DNA from: Trichomonas vaginalis G3 | Taxonomy: Eukaryota > Parabasalia > Trichomonadida > Trichomonadidae | Length of the DNA stretch: 64,000 bases | Direction: 5' to 3' | NCBI RefSeq assembly: GCF_026262505.1 | Contig: NC_067205.1 | Span: forward strand, 12,462,001-12,526,000 | In this document: one piece after another, positions 20,900 to 30,887 of the stretch | Layout: the number at the start of each line of letters is the position of its first letter | Position numbering within the stretch: position 1 is the first letter of the stretch | Made by a program: the position numbers and the translations under genes | The notes under the pieces: generated by a model | Databases searched by the model: none | What the model saw: the letters and a program-made list of their open reading frames with translations, nothing else | What the model was told of the DNA's origin: nothing

Positions 20900-21573
20900 T
20901 TAACATTTTAAATCAAAATAAAAATTACTTTATAAATGTGATGTTTCTTTTCATTTGTAACTTTTTATCTTTGATAATTAGTTAGAATTTTATTTGAGAT
21001 ATATGAAAATGAAAATACATCATTTTCCAAAAATATGGAAGCAGAAGATCCTGAATATCATTGTTGATAATTGGTAGTGGCCATTTGCACTTTTTATATT
21101 AGGATATGAATAATTGGAGCTTCTGGTGTTCCTTTTTCCAAGTTTCTTAATGATGACATAGCATTTTCCATCAAGTTATTTGTTTCATAAGTTATACTTA
21201 ATTGAATCTTCTATTTCTTTAAAGACAAACTAGGATATTTATAACATGTTTCTAGTTTGTATTTAGTAGAAACTTATAATTCATTTAAATCAACTGTTTC
21301 TGATAAACTGTCACCTTTTAGAAATTTCCGACCTTTTTTTGTTCTCATAACGAACAATATTTGAATTAAAAATAATCGTATGCGAGAGAATTTTTTTAAA
21401 TGTATACATAGATAGTGGATGGAAAAACATATGTGTGTGTGCAGTGATTTTTTTTAATAAAATACATCATTTTTCCAATAAGTCAATTAATTTTATTTGT
21501 TTTCCCATACCTTATTGGAAACTTGATTTATATTTTAGCATTTTGCACATTTACAGATTTTCCATATGCATGC
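20900..21573. other. intergenic, no gene seen
   Basis: AT-rich DNA after the last ankyrin module (which ends in a stop at 20897-20899). A short (GT)n run near 21431-21440. Nothing else recognised. Confidence 0.5.
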
Positions 21574-22704
21574 ATGACTCTAGAGCAAATAAAACTAGAA
21601 ATTAAAAATCTCACAACAATTTTTAGCGTTCCTCCATGGAATTTAATAAAAGATTACAGTTACAACCTTTCATTGACACCATTACGAAAGAATGATATAT
21701 ATTTCTTCGAAAAATATTCAGATCAACTCGCAGATTTTCAACCATCTTATATGAAAACGATATATGATACAACAAATAACTTAATCTGTCATGTATACCA
21801 TCTTTATGACATGTATGTTACATACTCAGGCTGTTTTTCGGATGGCGTTCATTTAATTCAACCAGATAACGAAGGGCCTTACGAAATTCGAATGACAAAA
21901 GACGGCCCTGTAATTGACTACTATGAAAACGTCATAGCCGTTGGTCATTCTCAAATAATGAACTACGGCCATCATATTAATGATTTTTTAAGTCCATTGA
22001 TGATAATTCCAGAAGAAATACAGAACAAATCAGTAATAGTAGGATACGGTTTGAAGAATCTTGTTCTCGAAACACTAAATGCCTTAGGATTTGAAAATAA
22101 AATTAAATTTTTAGAAGAAGGTCAATGGATATTCGCCAAGAACTTATATGCATGTGCAAGGCCACGACCACATCTATCTCATTTCGGGGTCCCTCAGTTA
22201 GAACTCTCAAGAAAATTAAGAAAATTTTACAAAGTTGACAAAATTGAGCCAACAAATTACTATTTGTCAAACAGAAATACTAAGATAAGATCGATTTATA
22301 ACTTTAATGAATTATTTGAAGCAGCAAAAACAAGATTTCCAGAAATTAAATGGAAAACAGCTCCAGACCTCATTTTGACTGTCAGAGAAACAGCACTAAT
22401 ATGGTCTAAAGCAAAATTCATGTTCACTGTCACAGGAAGTAACTCAATGAAAGCGATTTTCATGTCATCTGATTCAGTTTTTGTGGATGTGATTGGAAAT
22501 TTGCTTGATCCACCAATTATTAAGTGCTTCTTGTCTGTTGGTGTTAAAGTTGTTATATTTTCTATTAAAAATATGAAACATTTCGAAATTTCAGAAAATA
22601 TAGTTGACATTCCACTGGCAATGAAGGCATTTGAGACAGCTATTTACTATATCAATAATAAGAAATGGCCTCCAACATCAGATGGCATTTCTTTTGTTTG
22701 TTAA
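21574..22704 (+). CDS. GT61-family (DUF563) glycosyltransferase-like protein
   Basis: 376 residues from the first in-frame ATG (21574); the frame is open for about 130 bp upstream without another ATG, so the true N-terminus is uncertain and a signal anchor is not seen. The central part has the GT61/DUF563 hallmark NYGHHINDFLSPLMIIP (near residue 130), followed by ALGFENKIKFLEEGQWIFAKNLY, a YLSNRNTKIRSIYN segment (compare the SRxxxxxRRLxN of the family) and near the C-terminus FTVTGSNSMKAIFMSSDSVF (compare GxHGAGLTNxxFxxxG). The family adds sugars such as xylose to glycans in the Golgi. Trichomonads have many copies. Donor and acceptor are unknown here; the canonical histidine of HGAG is replaced by Ser/Asn. 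Confidence 0.75.
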   Translation: MTLEQIKLEIKNLTTIFSVPPWNLIKDYSYNLSLTPLRKNDIYFFEKYSDQLADFQPSYMKTIYDTTNNLICHVYHLYDMYVTYSGCFSDGVHLIQPDNEGPYEIRMTKDGPVIDYYENVIAVGHSQIMNYGHHINDFLSPLMIIPEEIQNKSVIVGYGLKNLVLETLNALGFENKIKFLEEGQWIFAKNLYACARPRPHLSHFGVPQLELSRKLRKFYKVDKIEPTNYYLSNRNTKIRSIYNFNELFEAAKTRFPEIKWKTAPDLILTVRETALIWSKAKFMFTVTGSNSMKAIFMSSDSVFVDVIGNLLDPPIIKCFLSVGVKVVIFSIKNMKHFEISENIVDIPLAMKAFETAIYYINNKKWPPTSDGISFVC

Positions 22705-23182
22705 TTATAATAAAATTATTTTTTATTTACTTATGACTTTATGAAATATAGAATGATATAGTGTCATGGATGTTTTTAATGTTATTAGATGTGCAAAGCA
22801 TCATGTTGAATAATTATTGTGGAAAACAACATTTTAATTCGACTTTAATGATGAAATCCTAAAATTCTAAATATAGGATTATTTCTTATATGTGATGGAG
22901 ACACATCAAAAATTTAGAGATCTTATTTAATACACGGAGTTATCTAAAAGTACGAATACATGAATGTCAAGAGATAAGTATGAAATGAGTGAAAAGCTGG
23001 AGGATAAAATTTTTCTGATTCAGGATCATTATTTAAGTTTGTGAAGAAAATACTTCAATCAAATTCATTACCAGTCTTCAGAGTACTATATTATACTGTA
23101 TTTTTGGATCTTCATACCGCATAATAATTATAATTTTTCATTGAGTCAACAATAATTTTTTTAAGGAAACCAGATTTTTATT
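22705..23182. other. intergenic, convergent 3' ends
   Basis: About 480 bp of AT-rich sequence where two genes converge. No repeat or gene seen. Confidence 0.5.
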
Positions 23183-24175
23183 TTATCTCCTCCTAAATAC
23201 TGTCATTTTCGTATGAATCTCATTATTCTTACAATTTCGTTTCTTCATGATTGCATTACAATAAAAGTTATTATCATTTAACTCTTCAGGAAAATCATAT
23301 TTTTCCATTAATAATCTATATTCATGTCTGTTAACTGAACTATCAGTATTTTGATAATTCCCATTTTTTGAAGTTGGGTTAACATATCCTCCATGTAATA
23401 CACAGAAATTAATAGAAAGTTTCTCTTCTGTAATAATGTTAAGATCATTTTTTTCAATAAGGTAAAAATGCTCTAAACAACATTCATAAGCATTCAAAAC
23501 AAATGAATTTCCTATTGTTAACAGCTTATATATATTAATTGTTGATAAAGGACAATTAATTTCAAAAAGATTTGAATCTTCTTTTTCATCAATTATTTTA
23601 ATAGTTTTACATGAAACATTTCCACCAAAAACAATATTTTTGTTATTTTTGAAGTGAGTTATGTTGATTGATTCGAGAATATTTTTTGCAGAAGACAATT
23701 TGAAAATTGATAGTTTTTCTACGCTGGAATTATCAACTGATAATTGATAAATTCTATTTTCACCTTATGTATTAGTATCTGAATGAAAAATTTGTTTATT
23801 TAAATGATTATTTGAACAAATTCGATTTTGGATAATATCTCCTAATGTATTAATAACAATACAAGGCAAACCTGATGAACCACTATTATTTATAAAGCGA
23901 CAATCTTCAATTAATGTATTATATTGTAAAAAATCTGGATTTGTATTATTAATATCAATTGAAATGCTTTTCAAGTTTTTAAATGTCGAATACTTAATGA
24001 AATTATTTGCATTTTGCTTGAAAGGCCCTTTATTCACGAATGCGTACAAATCTCTTGGTCTATCTTTGAAAAAAACATACCATGATTCATGAACCGGAAG
24101 ATAACGAGCACGAGCAAGGCTGTGCAATGAGTAGCTTACTTGTGCTTTTGGAATGAAGAAATGTAAAAGATTCAA
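23183..24175 (-). pseudogene. surface-type host gene with one in-frame stop
   Basis: Two open stretches (24175-23768 and 23764-23183) lie in the same frame, parted by a single TAA at 23765-23767. Together they span 331 codons. The first part contains HSLARARYLPVHESWYVFFK, then NNANN-like FIKYSTFKNLKSISIDIN, CRFINNSGSSGLPCIVIN; the second contains SINITHFKNNKNIVFGGN and similar strands. Repeated F.N.....S.I.I steps suggest a right-handed beta-helix of the Pmp-like surface proteins of trichomonads, but I cannot name the family firmly. It may be a fresh pseudogene, a sequencing error or read-through. The C-terminus has no membrane segment, so it could also be a 3' truncated copy. Confidence 0.6.
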
Positions 24176-24261
24176 AACAATTCCAAAATGTCAAAAAATG
24201 TCGGATAAAAAAAAATTCATTCCGATTATTTCTCCAAAAGTGTCATTTTTTTATCATTTCA

Positions 24262-25122
24262 TTGACAATTTTTTCAGGAGCGAATAAAGATTTAACAGTT
24301 GATTTTTTAGCAGTACGTGATGGAACATCTCTTCGTCGTAGTTTCAGTAGAGATGGGACTTCAGAAACGATGCAGCTATTAAATCGAAAAGTTCAACCTA
24401 AATCAGTATTAGATGAAATATTTGAGCGATCGAATTATATAAAACGAAGATTAAGGAACTGCAGAACACGGATAAAAGACTTGAAACCATTACAAACAAA
24501 ATGTTTAGGTCAAAATTTTGAAAACAAATCAACAATTTTGGCAAATATTAACAAGAATTCGCAAGAAATATCACTAATCTTTGAAGATATTAACAGTACA
24601 TTGAATAGTTTTTTAAATTTCAATTCTCAACAATTTCCTGATCGAAAAATCATTGTAGATAACGTTCATACCACATTAAACGAAGAATACAAGAAGCTTC
24701 ATCATGAATTTAAGCTTCAACAAACAACATTTCAGACTCAATATTTTAATTTAGACAAACAGACTAACGATGATTCAAATTTACTTATAGAATTCGAAAA
24801 TATATATACAGGAAATAATAATTCCAATCAGAGATCAATGGAAATGCAACAAAGGCAAAATAATCAAGAATTAGAAGAAATGACACGAAGAGCAAGAGAA
24901 GTACAAGAACTATTCTCAGATTTAGCAACAATTATTTCAGATCAAGGTACAATTATTGATAGAATTGATTATAATATTTCTGAAGCTTTAACCAATGCTC
25001 AAAAAGGTCATGAAGCTGTAGAAGAAGCTGAAAAATACCAAAAGGGATCAAAGATGTGGATCTGCGCCATGATTATGGGAATATTAGTTTTAATTTTATT
25101 TATTATTGCTTTGTTAAAGTAA
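24262..25122 (+). CDS. Qa-SNARE, syntaxin-16/Tlg2-like
   Basis: The conserved frame covers about 286 codons. C-terminal SNARE motif: ELEEMTRRAREVQELFSDLA then IISDQGTIIDRIDYNI with the zero-layer Gln, AEKYQKGSKMW linker and a single membrane tail ending ALLK. This matches syntaxin-16 (EQGTVLDRIDYN, KAEQYQKKN). The N-terminal half is a helical Habc-like bundle; its very start (VDFLAVRDGTSLRRSF) resembles the Tlg2/Stx16 N-peptide. There is no in-frame ATG there: the first is at 24370. The sequence before the conserved part reads CATTGACAATTTTTTCAG, which could be a 3' splice site. So either a short 5' exon is spliced on, a non-ATG start is used, or translation begins at 24370. Acts in endosome to trans-Golgi fusion. 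Confidence 0.85.
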   Translation: MTIFSGANKDLTVDFLAVRDGTSLRRSFSRDGTSETMQLLNRKVQPKSVLDEIFERSNYIKRRLRNCRTRIKDLKPLQTKCLGQNFENKSTILANINKNSQEISLIFEDINSTLNSFLNFNSQQFPDRKIIVDNVHTTLNEEYKKLHHEFKLQQTTFQTQYFNLDKQTNDDSNLLIEFENIYTGNNNSNQRSMEMQQRQNNQELEEMTRRAREVQELFSDLATIISDQGTIIDRIDYNISEALTNAQKGHEAVEEAEKYQKGSKMWICAMIMGILVLILFIIALLK

Positions 25123-25146
25123 ATAAACATGTTTATAATGAATAAA

Positions 25147-25419
25147 TTATTTAAACAAAGATAAATAAGTAAAAACAAATTTCGATATTCTGAATTGGAA
25201 ACGTTTTTTAAATATTTTCGATCTTATACTGATAGTGCTTGGAATAGAAATATCAGTAAATTCAAGAGAACGAAGAATTTCTTCAGAATTGAGAGAAATT
25301 AAAATATTGAAAATAATAGTTTCATCTGGCTTGATTGTAATATTTTTCCATGTGTATGTATATCTTGTAGTGCCATCGAGGAATTGTGTCATATGATAAC
25401 CTGGATAATTATACTCCAT
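25147..25419 (-). CDS. small hypothetical protein or gene fragment
   Basis: 90 residues beginning MEYNYPGYHMTQFLDGTTRY. It has beta-strand-like alternation (TYTWKNITIKPDETIIFNILISL) and a basic C-terminus. No family recognised. It lies between the SNARE gene, which converges on it, and a leftward C2-like gene whose stop is 94 bp away. It may be a real small protein or a fragment of a larger surface-type gene such as the one at 23183-24175. No promoter-like motif is visible upstream. Confidence 0.35.
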   Translation of the reverse strand: MEYNYPGYHMTQFLDGTTRYTYTWKNITIKPDETIIFNILISLNSEEILRSLEFTDISIPSTISIRSKIFKKRFQFRISKFVFTYLSLFK

Positions 25420-25512
25420 ACCATTATATATAGGGAAATTTAATGAATTTCAAATATTTTATTTAACAATATTTATAAAAAACAAAAATAATACAACACA
25501 GAGTAAATCTAA

Positions 25513-26307
25513 TTAGATCTCTTCAAAATCATCAGTAAATCCTGTCTTTTTAAACGATATTGTAGATGAATATTTGGATATTCCTTTTGAAGTGGTCGTA
25601 GTTGTAGTAAATGTAGATTCTTTCTGCATAGTATTCATCTTAGACTTATTTGCTTCACTAGCTGTCTTAAATGTTGAGTGGCCTTGAAGAAGACTTTTAT
25701 CTGATTCAGATTCATTATGATGAGTAGAAATACTTGAAGAAGATGATAATATAGATACTTCTGAGTCTTCGATTCCAGAAGATTGATGCAATTGTGTGTC
25801 TTCGAGCTTTGGAGTGAAAACTTTTTCATTTGGAGGTGGAATAAGTGGCTGTGAGGCAATGATTTCAACCGTTTTAGAATGCTCGTTACCAGGGAAGTAT
25901 TCAACTGTTGCTGTTAAATATAATCTTGCAACTTCTTTTCTATTTGAGTCTCTCATGATGGCTTCAATATCTTTTGACTTACTTCTACCTATTAAGATTA
26001 GTGCAGAAGCAAGCATTGGTTTAAATTCGTATTTTGTCGTTCCTAAAATAACAGAATCTTTTTTCATTCCAATGTTGAAAGAAACAGGCCAAGATTTGAT
26101 TGCGTTAAATAAGTCTGTTGAAATCATAATTTGATATGTCTTTTTAATGTCCCAGGATGTGTTTTCAAGTTCATCTTTGTCTGGTTCCCATGGAAAAGCT
26201 GTTGGCTCATTATCAGCAACAGTAATTGATAGTTGTGGATCGAATATATAATCTGCTTTGATAATAAGTTTTTTAAGTTCGATTTCAACAGCAAAAACAA
26301 GACTCAT
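25513..26307 (-). CDS. C2-like domain protein with serine/threonine-rich tail
   Basis: 264 residues from MSLVFAVEIELKK at 26307. The longer frame (to 26352) would add residues encoded by promoter-like sequence, including TTGTCACATTTTGTATACG, so the shorter start is preferred. Residues 1-150 alternate beta-strands and end in EVARLYLTATVEYF, resembling a C2 or ciliary C2-like domain (for example ISIDIN-type start and a LTATVEYFPG closing strand). The remaining 110 residues are Ser/Thr-rich, with SILSSSSSIS and TFTTTTTTS runs, and are probably disordered and phosphorylated. I do not recognise a specific family. The gene reads toward the SNARE gene. Confidence 0.6.
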   Translation of the reverse strand: MSLVFAVEIELKKLIIKADYIFDPQLSITVADNEPTAFPWEPDKDELENTSWDIKKTYQIMISTDLFNAIKSWPVSFNIGMKKDSVILGTTKYEFKPMLASALILIGRSKSKDIEAIMRDSNRKEVARLYLTATVEYFPGNEHSKTVEIIASQPLIPPPNEKVFTPKLEDTQLHQSSGIEDSEVSILSSSSSISTHHNESESDKSLLQGHSTFKTASEANKSKMNTMQKESTFTTTTTTSKGISKYSSTISFKKTGFTDDFEEI

Positions 26308-26944
26308 TTTTAAACGTATACAAAATGTGACAATTTTATAAAAAAGTGTCACTTAGATTTAGAAAAACAAAAGCTTTTAACCTCAAGGAAGTCCATCAGC
26401 TGCCTCGCATCATTACAAAATGATTTATATAAGAGCATTTAGATGTGCTTTTTATTAGCATCATCTATAAAATAAGTATTTTTCAATTGATAAAATTGAA
26501 ACAATGCCGTGTGAAATAATCGGAGTGTTCATACAACTTATATGATTTAAAAATACTCTCATAGAGATTCATGCCCAATATCAAAACGAAGCTTTGATAT
26601 CAAAGGCTTATAGTTATAAGCATTACCATAAATCTGCATGTATCAGGATGCTACACGCCTGTAACTTATATCTTATTATCTTTGAATTAATGCCAAATGG
26701 GCGTAAGCATGCGCTTGAAAATTTAATAAATAGTTATTTTATTGTAAATCCTTTGAATCTTGGATCCGAGGACCCACAATTTTTAATGAAATGATGAAAT
26801 TTTATACAATTTTATGAAAAAGTAATATCAAAAAGAAATAATAAAATTTCTTTACTAAAAATTCTATCAATAGTAATTCTTTATGATAAATGTAACTCGT
26901 GATTGATTCAGAATTCTTTTTAAGTTTTTTGTTTAAATTAATTT
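26308..26944. other. intergenic, short ORF judged non-coding
   Basis: AT-rich region upstream of the C2-like gene. On the minus strand just before the start are AAGTGACACTTTTTTATAAA and a second TTGTCACATTTT, the clearest pair of promoter-like motifs in the window. A 66-codon ORF at 26594-26794 has no coding character. Confidence 0.5.
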
Positions 26945-27154
26945 TCAAATAATATCTGCATGTGTTCTAGGTGATGAAGCAATTTCATCCTTGTGCAATT
27001 GATTCTTCTCTGATTCAAAGCTGTTTACGTTGAAATTTCGTTTCTCGTCACTTCTTGTTATTGCTCCTGTTTTGGGATCGACAATATATATTGTTTCGTT
27101 TTCACATTCATAATTCCATATAATTTTCATGAGATTGCGTGCTTTGGTAGCCAT
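26945..27154 (-). CDS. small hypothetical protein, 69 residues
   Basis: Starts MATKARNLMKIIWNYECENE at 27154 and ends SPRTHADII. The composition is natural for a protein, with a strand-turn-strand IYIVDPKTGAITRSDEKR in the middle. No membrane segment and no family I can name. It stands alone, with about 650 bp of non-coding sequence upstream. Real small gene more likely than not because of the balanced amino-acid use in a very AT-rich region. Confidence 0.5.
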   Translation of the reverse strand: MATKARNLMKIIWNYECENETIYIVDPKTGAITRSDEKRNFNVNSFESEKNQLHKDEIASSPRTHADII

Positions 27155-27808
27155 GGTTGGAAAATATGTAAACCATTGAAAATTTGATTTGAATTAGAAC
27201 TATTAACGCCAACATTCTCAAAAATATTACTATGCATGCCCAGGATGAACACTTTCTATAAAAATTTTATCGATAATATCTCAAATGTTTTTTTACGGTT
27301 TATCTCAATTATTTCCAAAATGACTATGATCCTGACAATTTTCTTGACTTTTGCTCATATTGCAATTTTGTGATAATTTAATGATTTTGGCCATATCTAA
27401 CCTAATTTTTATATGTAATTCCAATAATGATGAAGTGAGGTTAAAAATATCAAACAATTGATATCATATTTTCAATACCCTTGATTCATGGAATGAGAGC
27501 TTTGAAGAGATAATTTAAAATACGACAAATATATGACAAAAAAATCAGAATTTCAAAAAAATATTAATAATTCATGTATAAATCCGATACGAATTCGCAA
27601 CACAATAGTATCTAATAATTCGAATGCTAGTTTGAGATTAGTTCAGGTCTTTTTTATATTTATTTTAAAAATAATAAAATGCGAGCGAACCACTAACTTT
27701 ATAAGGTAAAGTAAAATTGAATGGGAAAGAGATATGAGAAAATTTAAGATGTAATTTGTTTATTATAATAATATTGGAAATATTCTAGTATTGTGCTTGA
27801 GTTGATAT
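27155..27808. other. intergenic, no gene seen
   Basis: About 650 bp of AT-rich DNA. No ORF of note, repeat or RNA gene recognised. Confidence 0.5.
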
Positions 27809-28000
27809 TTACATACTGTGGACGGCAAAATATACTGCGACGCCAAGTGTAATAATGAAGCTAACTAATAATAAAACGAAAAGTTTATCATTTCCGATGA
27901 TTAATGTTTCTTCACTTTTGTTGGCAGCCTCTTTTGAACCTTTTGTGTTCAGTTTTTCTTCCTTTGCTTCAATTTTTGCCTGGTTTTCTTTTCCGCTCAT
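27809..28000 (-). CDS. RAMP4/SERP-like small tail-anchored ER protein
   Basis: 63 residues from MSGKENQAKI at 28000. The first 38 residues are charged and lysine-rich (EEKLNTKGSKEAANKSEE); the last 22 form one hydrophobic helix (KLFVLLLVSFIITLGVAVYF) with a two- or three-residue tail. This is the size and layout of RAMP4/SERP1, which binds the Sec61 channel. The NTKG segment may correspond to the NITxRG of RAMP4. Start choice: the coding strand reads AAAAAGTGACATTTATATG, so the ORF extension to 28033 would include the promoter motif and is rejected. Another small tail-anchored protein is the alternative. Confidence 0.55.
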   Translation of the reverse strand: MSGKENQAKIEAKEEKLNTKGSKEAANKSEETLIIGNDKLFVLLLVSFIITLGVAVYFAVHSM

Positions 28001-28426
28001 ATAAATGTCACTTTTTGAAAATTTGATCGTCACTAAAATTTTAGAACAAAAATATTTCTCCCTTATTGAAGTGCAATATTAAAATTATTTGAGCTAATTT
28101 GCATTTTTCCCACATACTTTTTAAAAATTAGGAACTTATTTTATTTGATTTCAAATTAATTTTGGAATTGATCAATAACAGTGCAATTTATAATGTTCCT
28201 AGAACTTTCTGTGCACATAAATTGTAATTATGTAACCTCAATTTATCTTCCACTTACTTTTTGATCCAATATTTTATAAATTGTTAAATTATTTAAACAA
28301 GAACACAATGGAATTGTTAGAAAACCTTTAATTGATGACCTTAAGGAAACTAAATCATTGGTTTTTATATAAATAATTTCTCATTAAAAAAATTGGATTT
28401 TTTTTACTTCTATACAATAATATTGT
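28001..28426. other. intergenic, no gene seen
   Basis: Spacer between two leftward genes. It holds the promoter of the RAMP4-like gene (two TGTCAC/CGTCAC motifs on the plus strand at about 28007 and 28029). Nothing else. Confidence 0.5.
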
Positions 28427-29323
28427 TTAATAAACTTGATTCATATTATTTGGGAATGGTGGTACAGGTATCTGTCCCCCGAAATATCCGAAAATATTAT
28501 AATCTATTGGTATTCCAGCAACTTCAGGAGGTAAAAATAGAGTAGGAGCTGACTGTTGAATGAATGGTTGAGAAGGTGGAACTTCTGGCTGAGAAAAGCC
28601 TGGTGGAGAACTAATTGTTTGTGGAAATGATTCAAAGGAAGAAACAGGAATAGAATCCATGCGCGGTGAATTTACCACTGAATCAAAGCCTTTCTGGTAA
28701 GTGTTTTCGATCTGTGGAGGAGTTTGAACTGGTTGATTAAGAATAACAGGATTTAGTTGCATTGGAGAAACAAATTTCGGTTCAGAAATTGGTACATCTG
28801 ATTGATTTATTGATGGCATTGTTGTTGGCTGATTTTGATTTGATATTTTTTTTCTAGGTACATAAGTTTGTTGTTGTTCACGTCTATTGTAAGGTCTACG
28901 ATTTTGATAATCTTTTCTTTCATAATTCTGTGAGTTTTGATTTAAGGATGGATATTCATTTTGAGAATTTGTTCTTGTTCTATTTTCTTGTTGCTCGTTT
29001 CTTGTGGTATAATGCTGTTGCTCTGGTTTGAATTTCTGCTGTCTTTGATTTAAATTGCGCTCTTCCCTAATGGGTCTTTCATTATTTGTTTCATTATTTG
29101 TATTTTGAACTTTTTGAACTGGTGCAGACTTAGGAGTTAAATCCTGTTGTACATATAATTGCTTTTTCTCTGGTTGCTTTTGCTTTGATTTGAACTCTTC
29201 AAAATCTCCTGAAATAAGTCTATCAATAACCTCATCTTCTGTGCGAAGCTCCGCAAGAAGATCTTGAATGGTTAATATATCAACATTAGGAAACATTTCT
29301 GCAATTCTTGCGGCTTTACTCAT
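28427..29323 (-). CDS. CUE-domain protein with Q/N/P-rich region
   Basis: 298 residues. Residues 5-45 fit a CUE ubiquitin-binding domain: IAEMFPNVDILTIQDLLAEL with the MFP motif, then EDEVIDRLISGDF as the third helix (compare the LL ending of many CUE domains). The rest is low-complexity: glutamine, asparagine and arginine-rich (about 50-165), then proline-rich (PPGFSQPEVPPSQP) to a C-terminus with YNIFGYFGGQIPVPPFP. Such architecture recalls RNA-binding or endocytic adaptors such as Cue-type and Def1-like proteins. Role inferred only: ubiquitin binding. Start at 29323 is clear because the CUE domain begins at once. Confidence 0.72.
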   Translation of the reverse strand: MSKAARIAEMFPNVDILTIQDLLAELRTEDEVIDRLISGDFEEFKSKQKQPEKKQLYVQQDLTPKSAPVQKVQNTNNETNNERPIREERNLNQRQQKFKPEQQHYTTRNEQQENRTRTNSQNEYPSLNQNSQNYERKDYQNRRPYNRREQQQTYVPRKKISNQNQPTTMPSINQSDVPISEPKFVSPMQLNPVILNQPVQTPPQIENTYQKGFDSVVNSPRMDSIPVSSFESFPQTISSPPGFSQPEVPPSQPFIQQSAPTLFLPPEVAGIPIDYNIFGYFGGQIPVPPFPNNMNQVY

Positions 29324-29786
29324 TATTTAAAATGTTTTTTCTGTTTCTGTTTATAAAATTGATTCTGTATCTCTGTATGACCAAATAAGTTCTATCGTCC
29401 TGAAAAATCTTCATCTTGAGTGAGTGTTTTTTACAAAAGCCTATATATTCAGTTAGTGACATTTGAAATAATACAAGATTCCGGCTAATTTCTCTGTCTT
29501 ACAACCCTTAACCTCTATTTTCTTGTAATACACATTTAAATCGGAAAACTGCCATTTAAATTAGCTGACATAGTCTATATTTACAAAATATGGTTATTAC
29601 ATCCACATTGAATTCAAATTATTCTACTGTTCATTAATTTTTCAATTAAATTTCATGCAATTTCATTGGATTTTGAATTGATGCGTTATGGCATATCTCA
29701 GTGATATCATTTTCAGCTGAATTTGGAGTCAGTAATTGATTTGTTTCCACATGAATAAAAAAGTGACTAAAAAGTGACAATGTTAA
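29324..29786. other. intergenic between divergent genes
   Basis: About 460 bp holding two promoters. Just before the rightward start it reads AAAAAGTGACTAAAAAGTGA (29758-29777) then CAATGTTAAATG: a tandem copy of the shared motif. Confidence 0.6.
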
Positions 29787-30479
29787 ATGAACTGTCCTCT
29801 TTGCGACTTTACATTCCAAACAAATTCTCAATTTTTAAAGCATATATTAGAAGCTCACGACAAAGACCATTTCTATTTTAACAATTTAATAGCCGGATTC
29901 AATACTTGCAAAGAATGCGGCACAAAATTGTCAACAAAACAAGAAACAATATCACATATTTCTACTTGCAAGACAGACAAAACGCTATACTTCATATCAA
30001 AAAAGGCAAACAAGCGTGCAAAAAAGCATGTTGAATTACTTGGTCCGTTTTGCTTGAAGCTCAGTCAACAGAATAAGCCACAAAATCAGAAAAAGGGATA
30101 TAAGAACGATCAACGTCAAAATCAGCAAGAAAATATTGATGATTTAGTTGAAGATGAGGAGAATGAAGAATATATTAGGTTTATTGGTGATACAATAGCA
30201 ACAAACGGATTGGATGTTGGAAAAGCCGATGTAGGTCCTATAGCTCCAGTCACTGCTGAAACAAAAGAAACTCTTGATCCAAATTCTGTTGCTTTGGATG
30301 ATGAATTCTGGAAGCAACTTGATAAAATAGATTCGGCAATGAGAATGCAGAACAAAATCGATATTGATGAAGATGGAAACCCAACTTGCACACTTTGTAA
30401 ACAAACTTTCCATTCCTTGGCCCGACTTCTTCAGCATTACTGGACTACACACAAGGGAATGCTTTCTGAATACAAATAA
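29787..30479 (+). CDS. C2H2 zinc-finger protein
   Basis: 230 residues. Finger 1 at the very N-terminus: Cys3-x2-Cys6-x12-His19-x4-His24. A second Cys pair (TCKECG, near residue 53) with a later H..TC could form another, less regular finger. The third is at the C-terminus: CTLCKQTFHSLARLLQHYWTTH, again C-x2-C-x12-H-x4-H. Between them lies a basic stretch (KKANKRAKKH) and an acidic/glutamine-rich linker. Few fingers and a long linker suggest a ribosome-biogenesis, RNA-binding or ubiquitin-related role rather than a classical transcription factor, but this is a guess. Start at 29787 fixed by finger 1. Confidence 0.78.
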   Translation: MNCPLCDFTFQTNSQFLKHILEAHDKDHFYFNNLIAGFNTCKECGTKLSTKQETISHISTCKTDKTLYFISKKANKRAKKHVELLGPFCLKLSQQNKPQNQKKGYKNDQRQNQQENIDDLVEDEENEEYIRFIGDTIATNGLDVGKADVGPIAPVTAETKETLDPNSVALDDEFWKQLDKIDSAMRMQNKIDIDEDGNPTCTLCKQTFHSLARLLQHYWTTHKGMLSEYK

Positions 30480-30887
30480 TAGTGTTTAAAGTATAGAATT
30501 TAATAATATTTTACGTTTTTTCTTATAACTCTAATATTTGTCTTACGTGTTTATGGCTCATATGTAGACGTGATCAATTATATAATATATATTACATTTC
30601 AATGTAATATTTGATATGATTTTGATTAACGTTTCCAATTCAATTAGAAATTCTTTATATGCATTCCTTATATTATATAATTATGTATTTACTCACTTAT
30701 TTTAATAGAATACAAAATCTAAAATCTCAATTTTTGATCACATGAATAATTAGTTCATTTGAAGCATTGATTGTATAAACAAACTGATAATACTAGTTTG
30801 TAGAAAACAATTTTTTTCGCATTCATGAATGATAAAGTATTTATAAACAAAGTATTACAATCAATCATCAACAATTAATTATCATGG
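30480..30887. other. intergenic, convergent 3' ends
   Basis: About 400 bp of AT-rich sequence between converging genes. A short inverted pair (ATATTACATTTC and TGTAATAT near 30587-30610) could form a small hairpin. No gene. Confidence 0.5.

Noticed and set aside
26594-26794. 66-codon ORF
   Set aside because: No domain, no promoter-like motif, odd composition.
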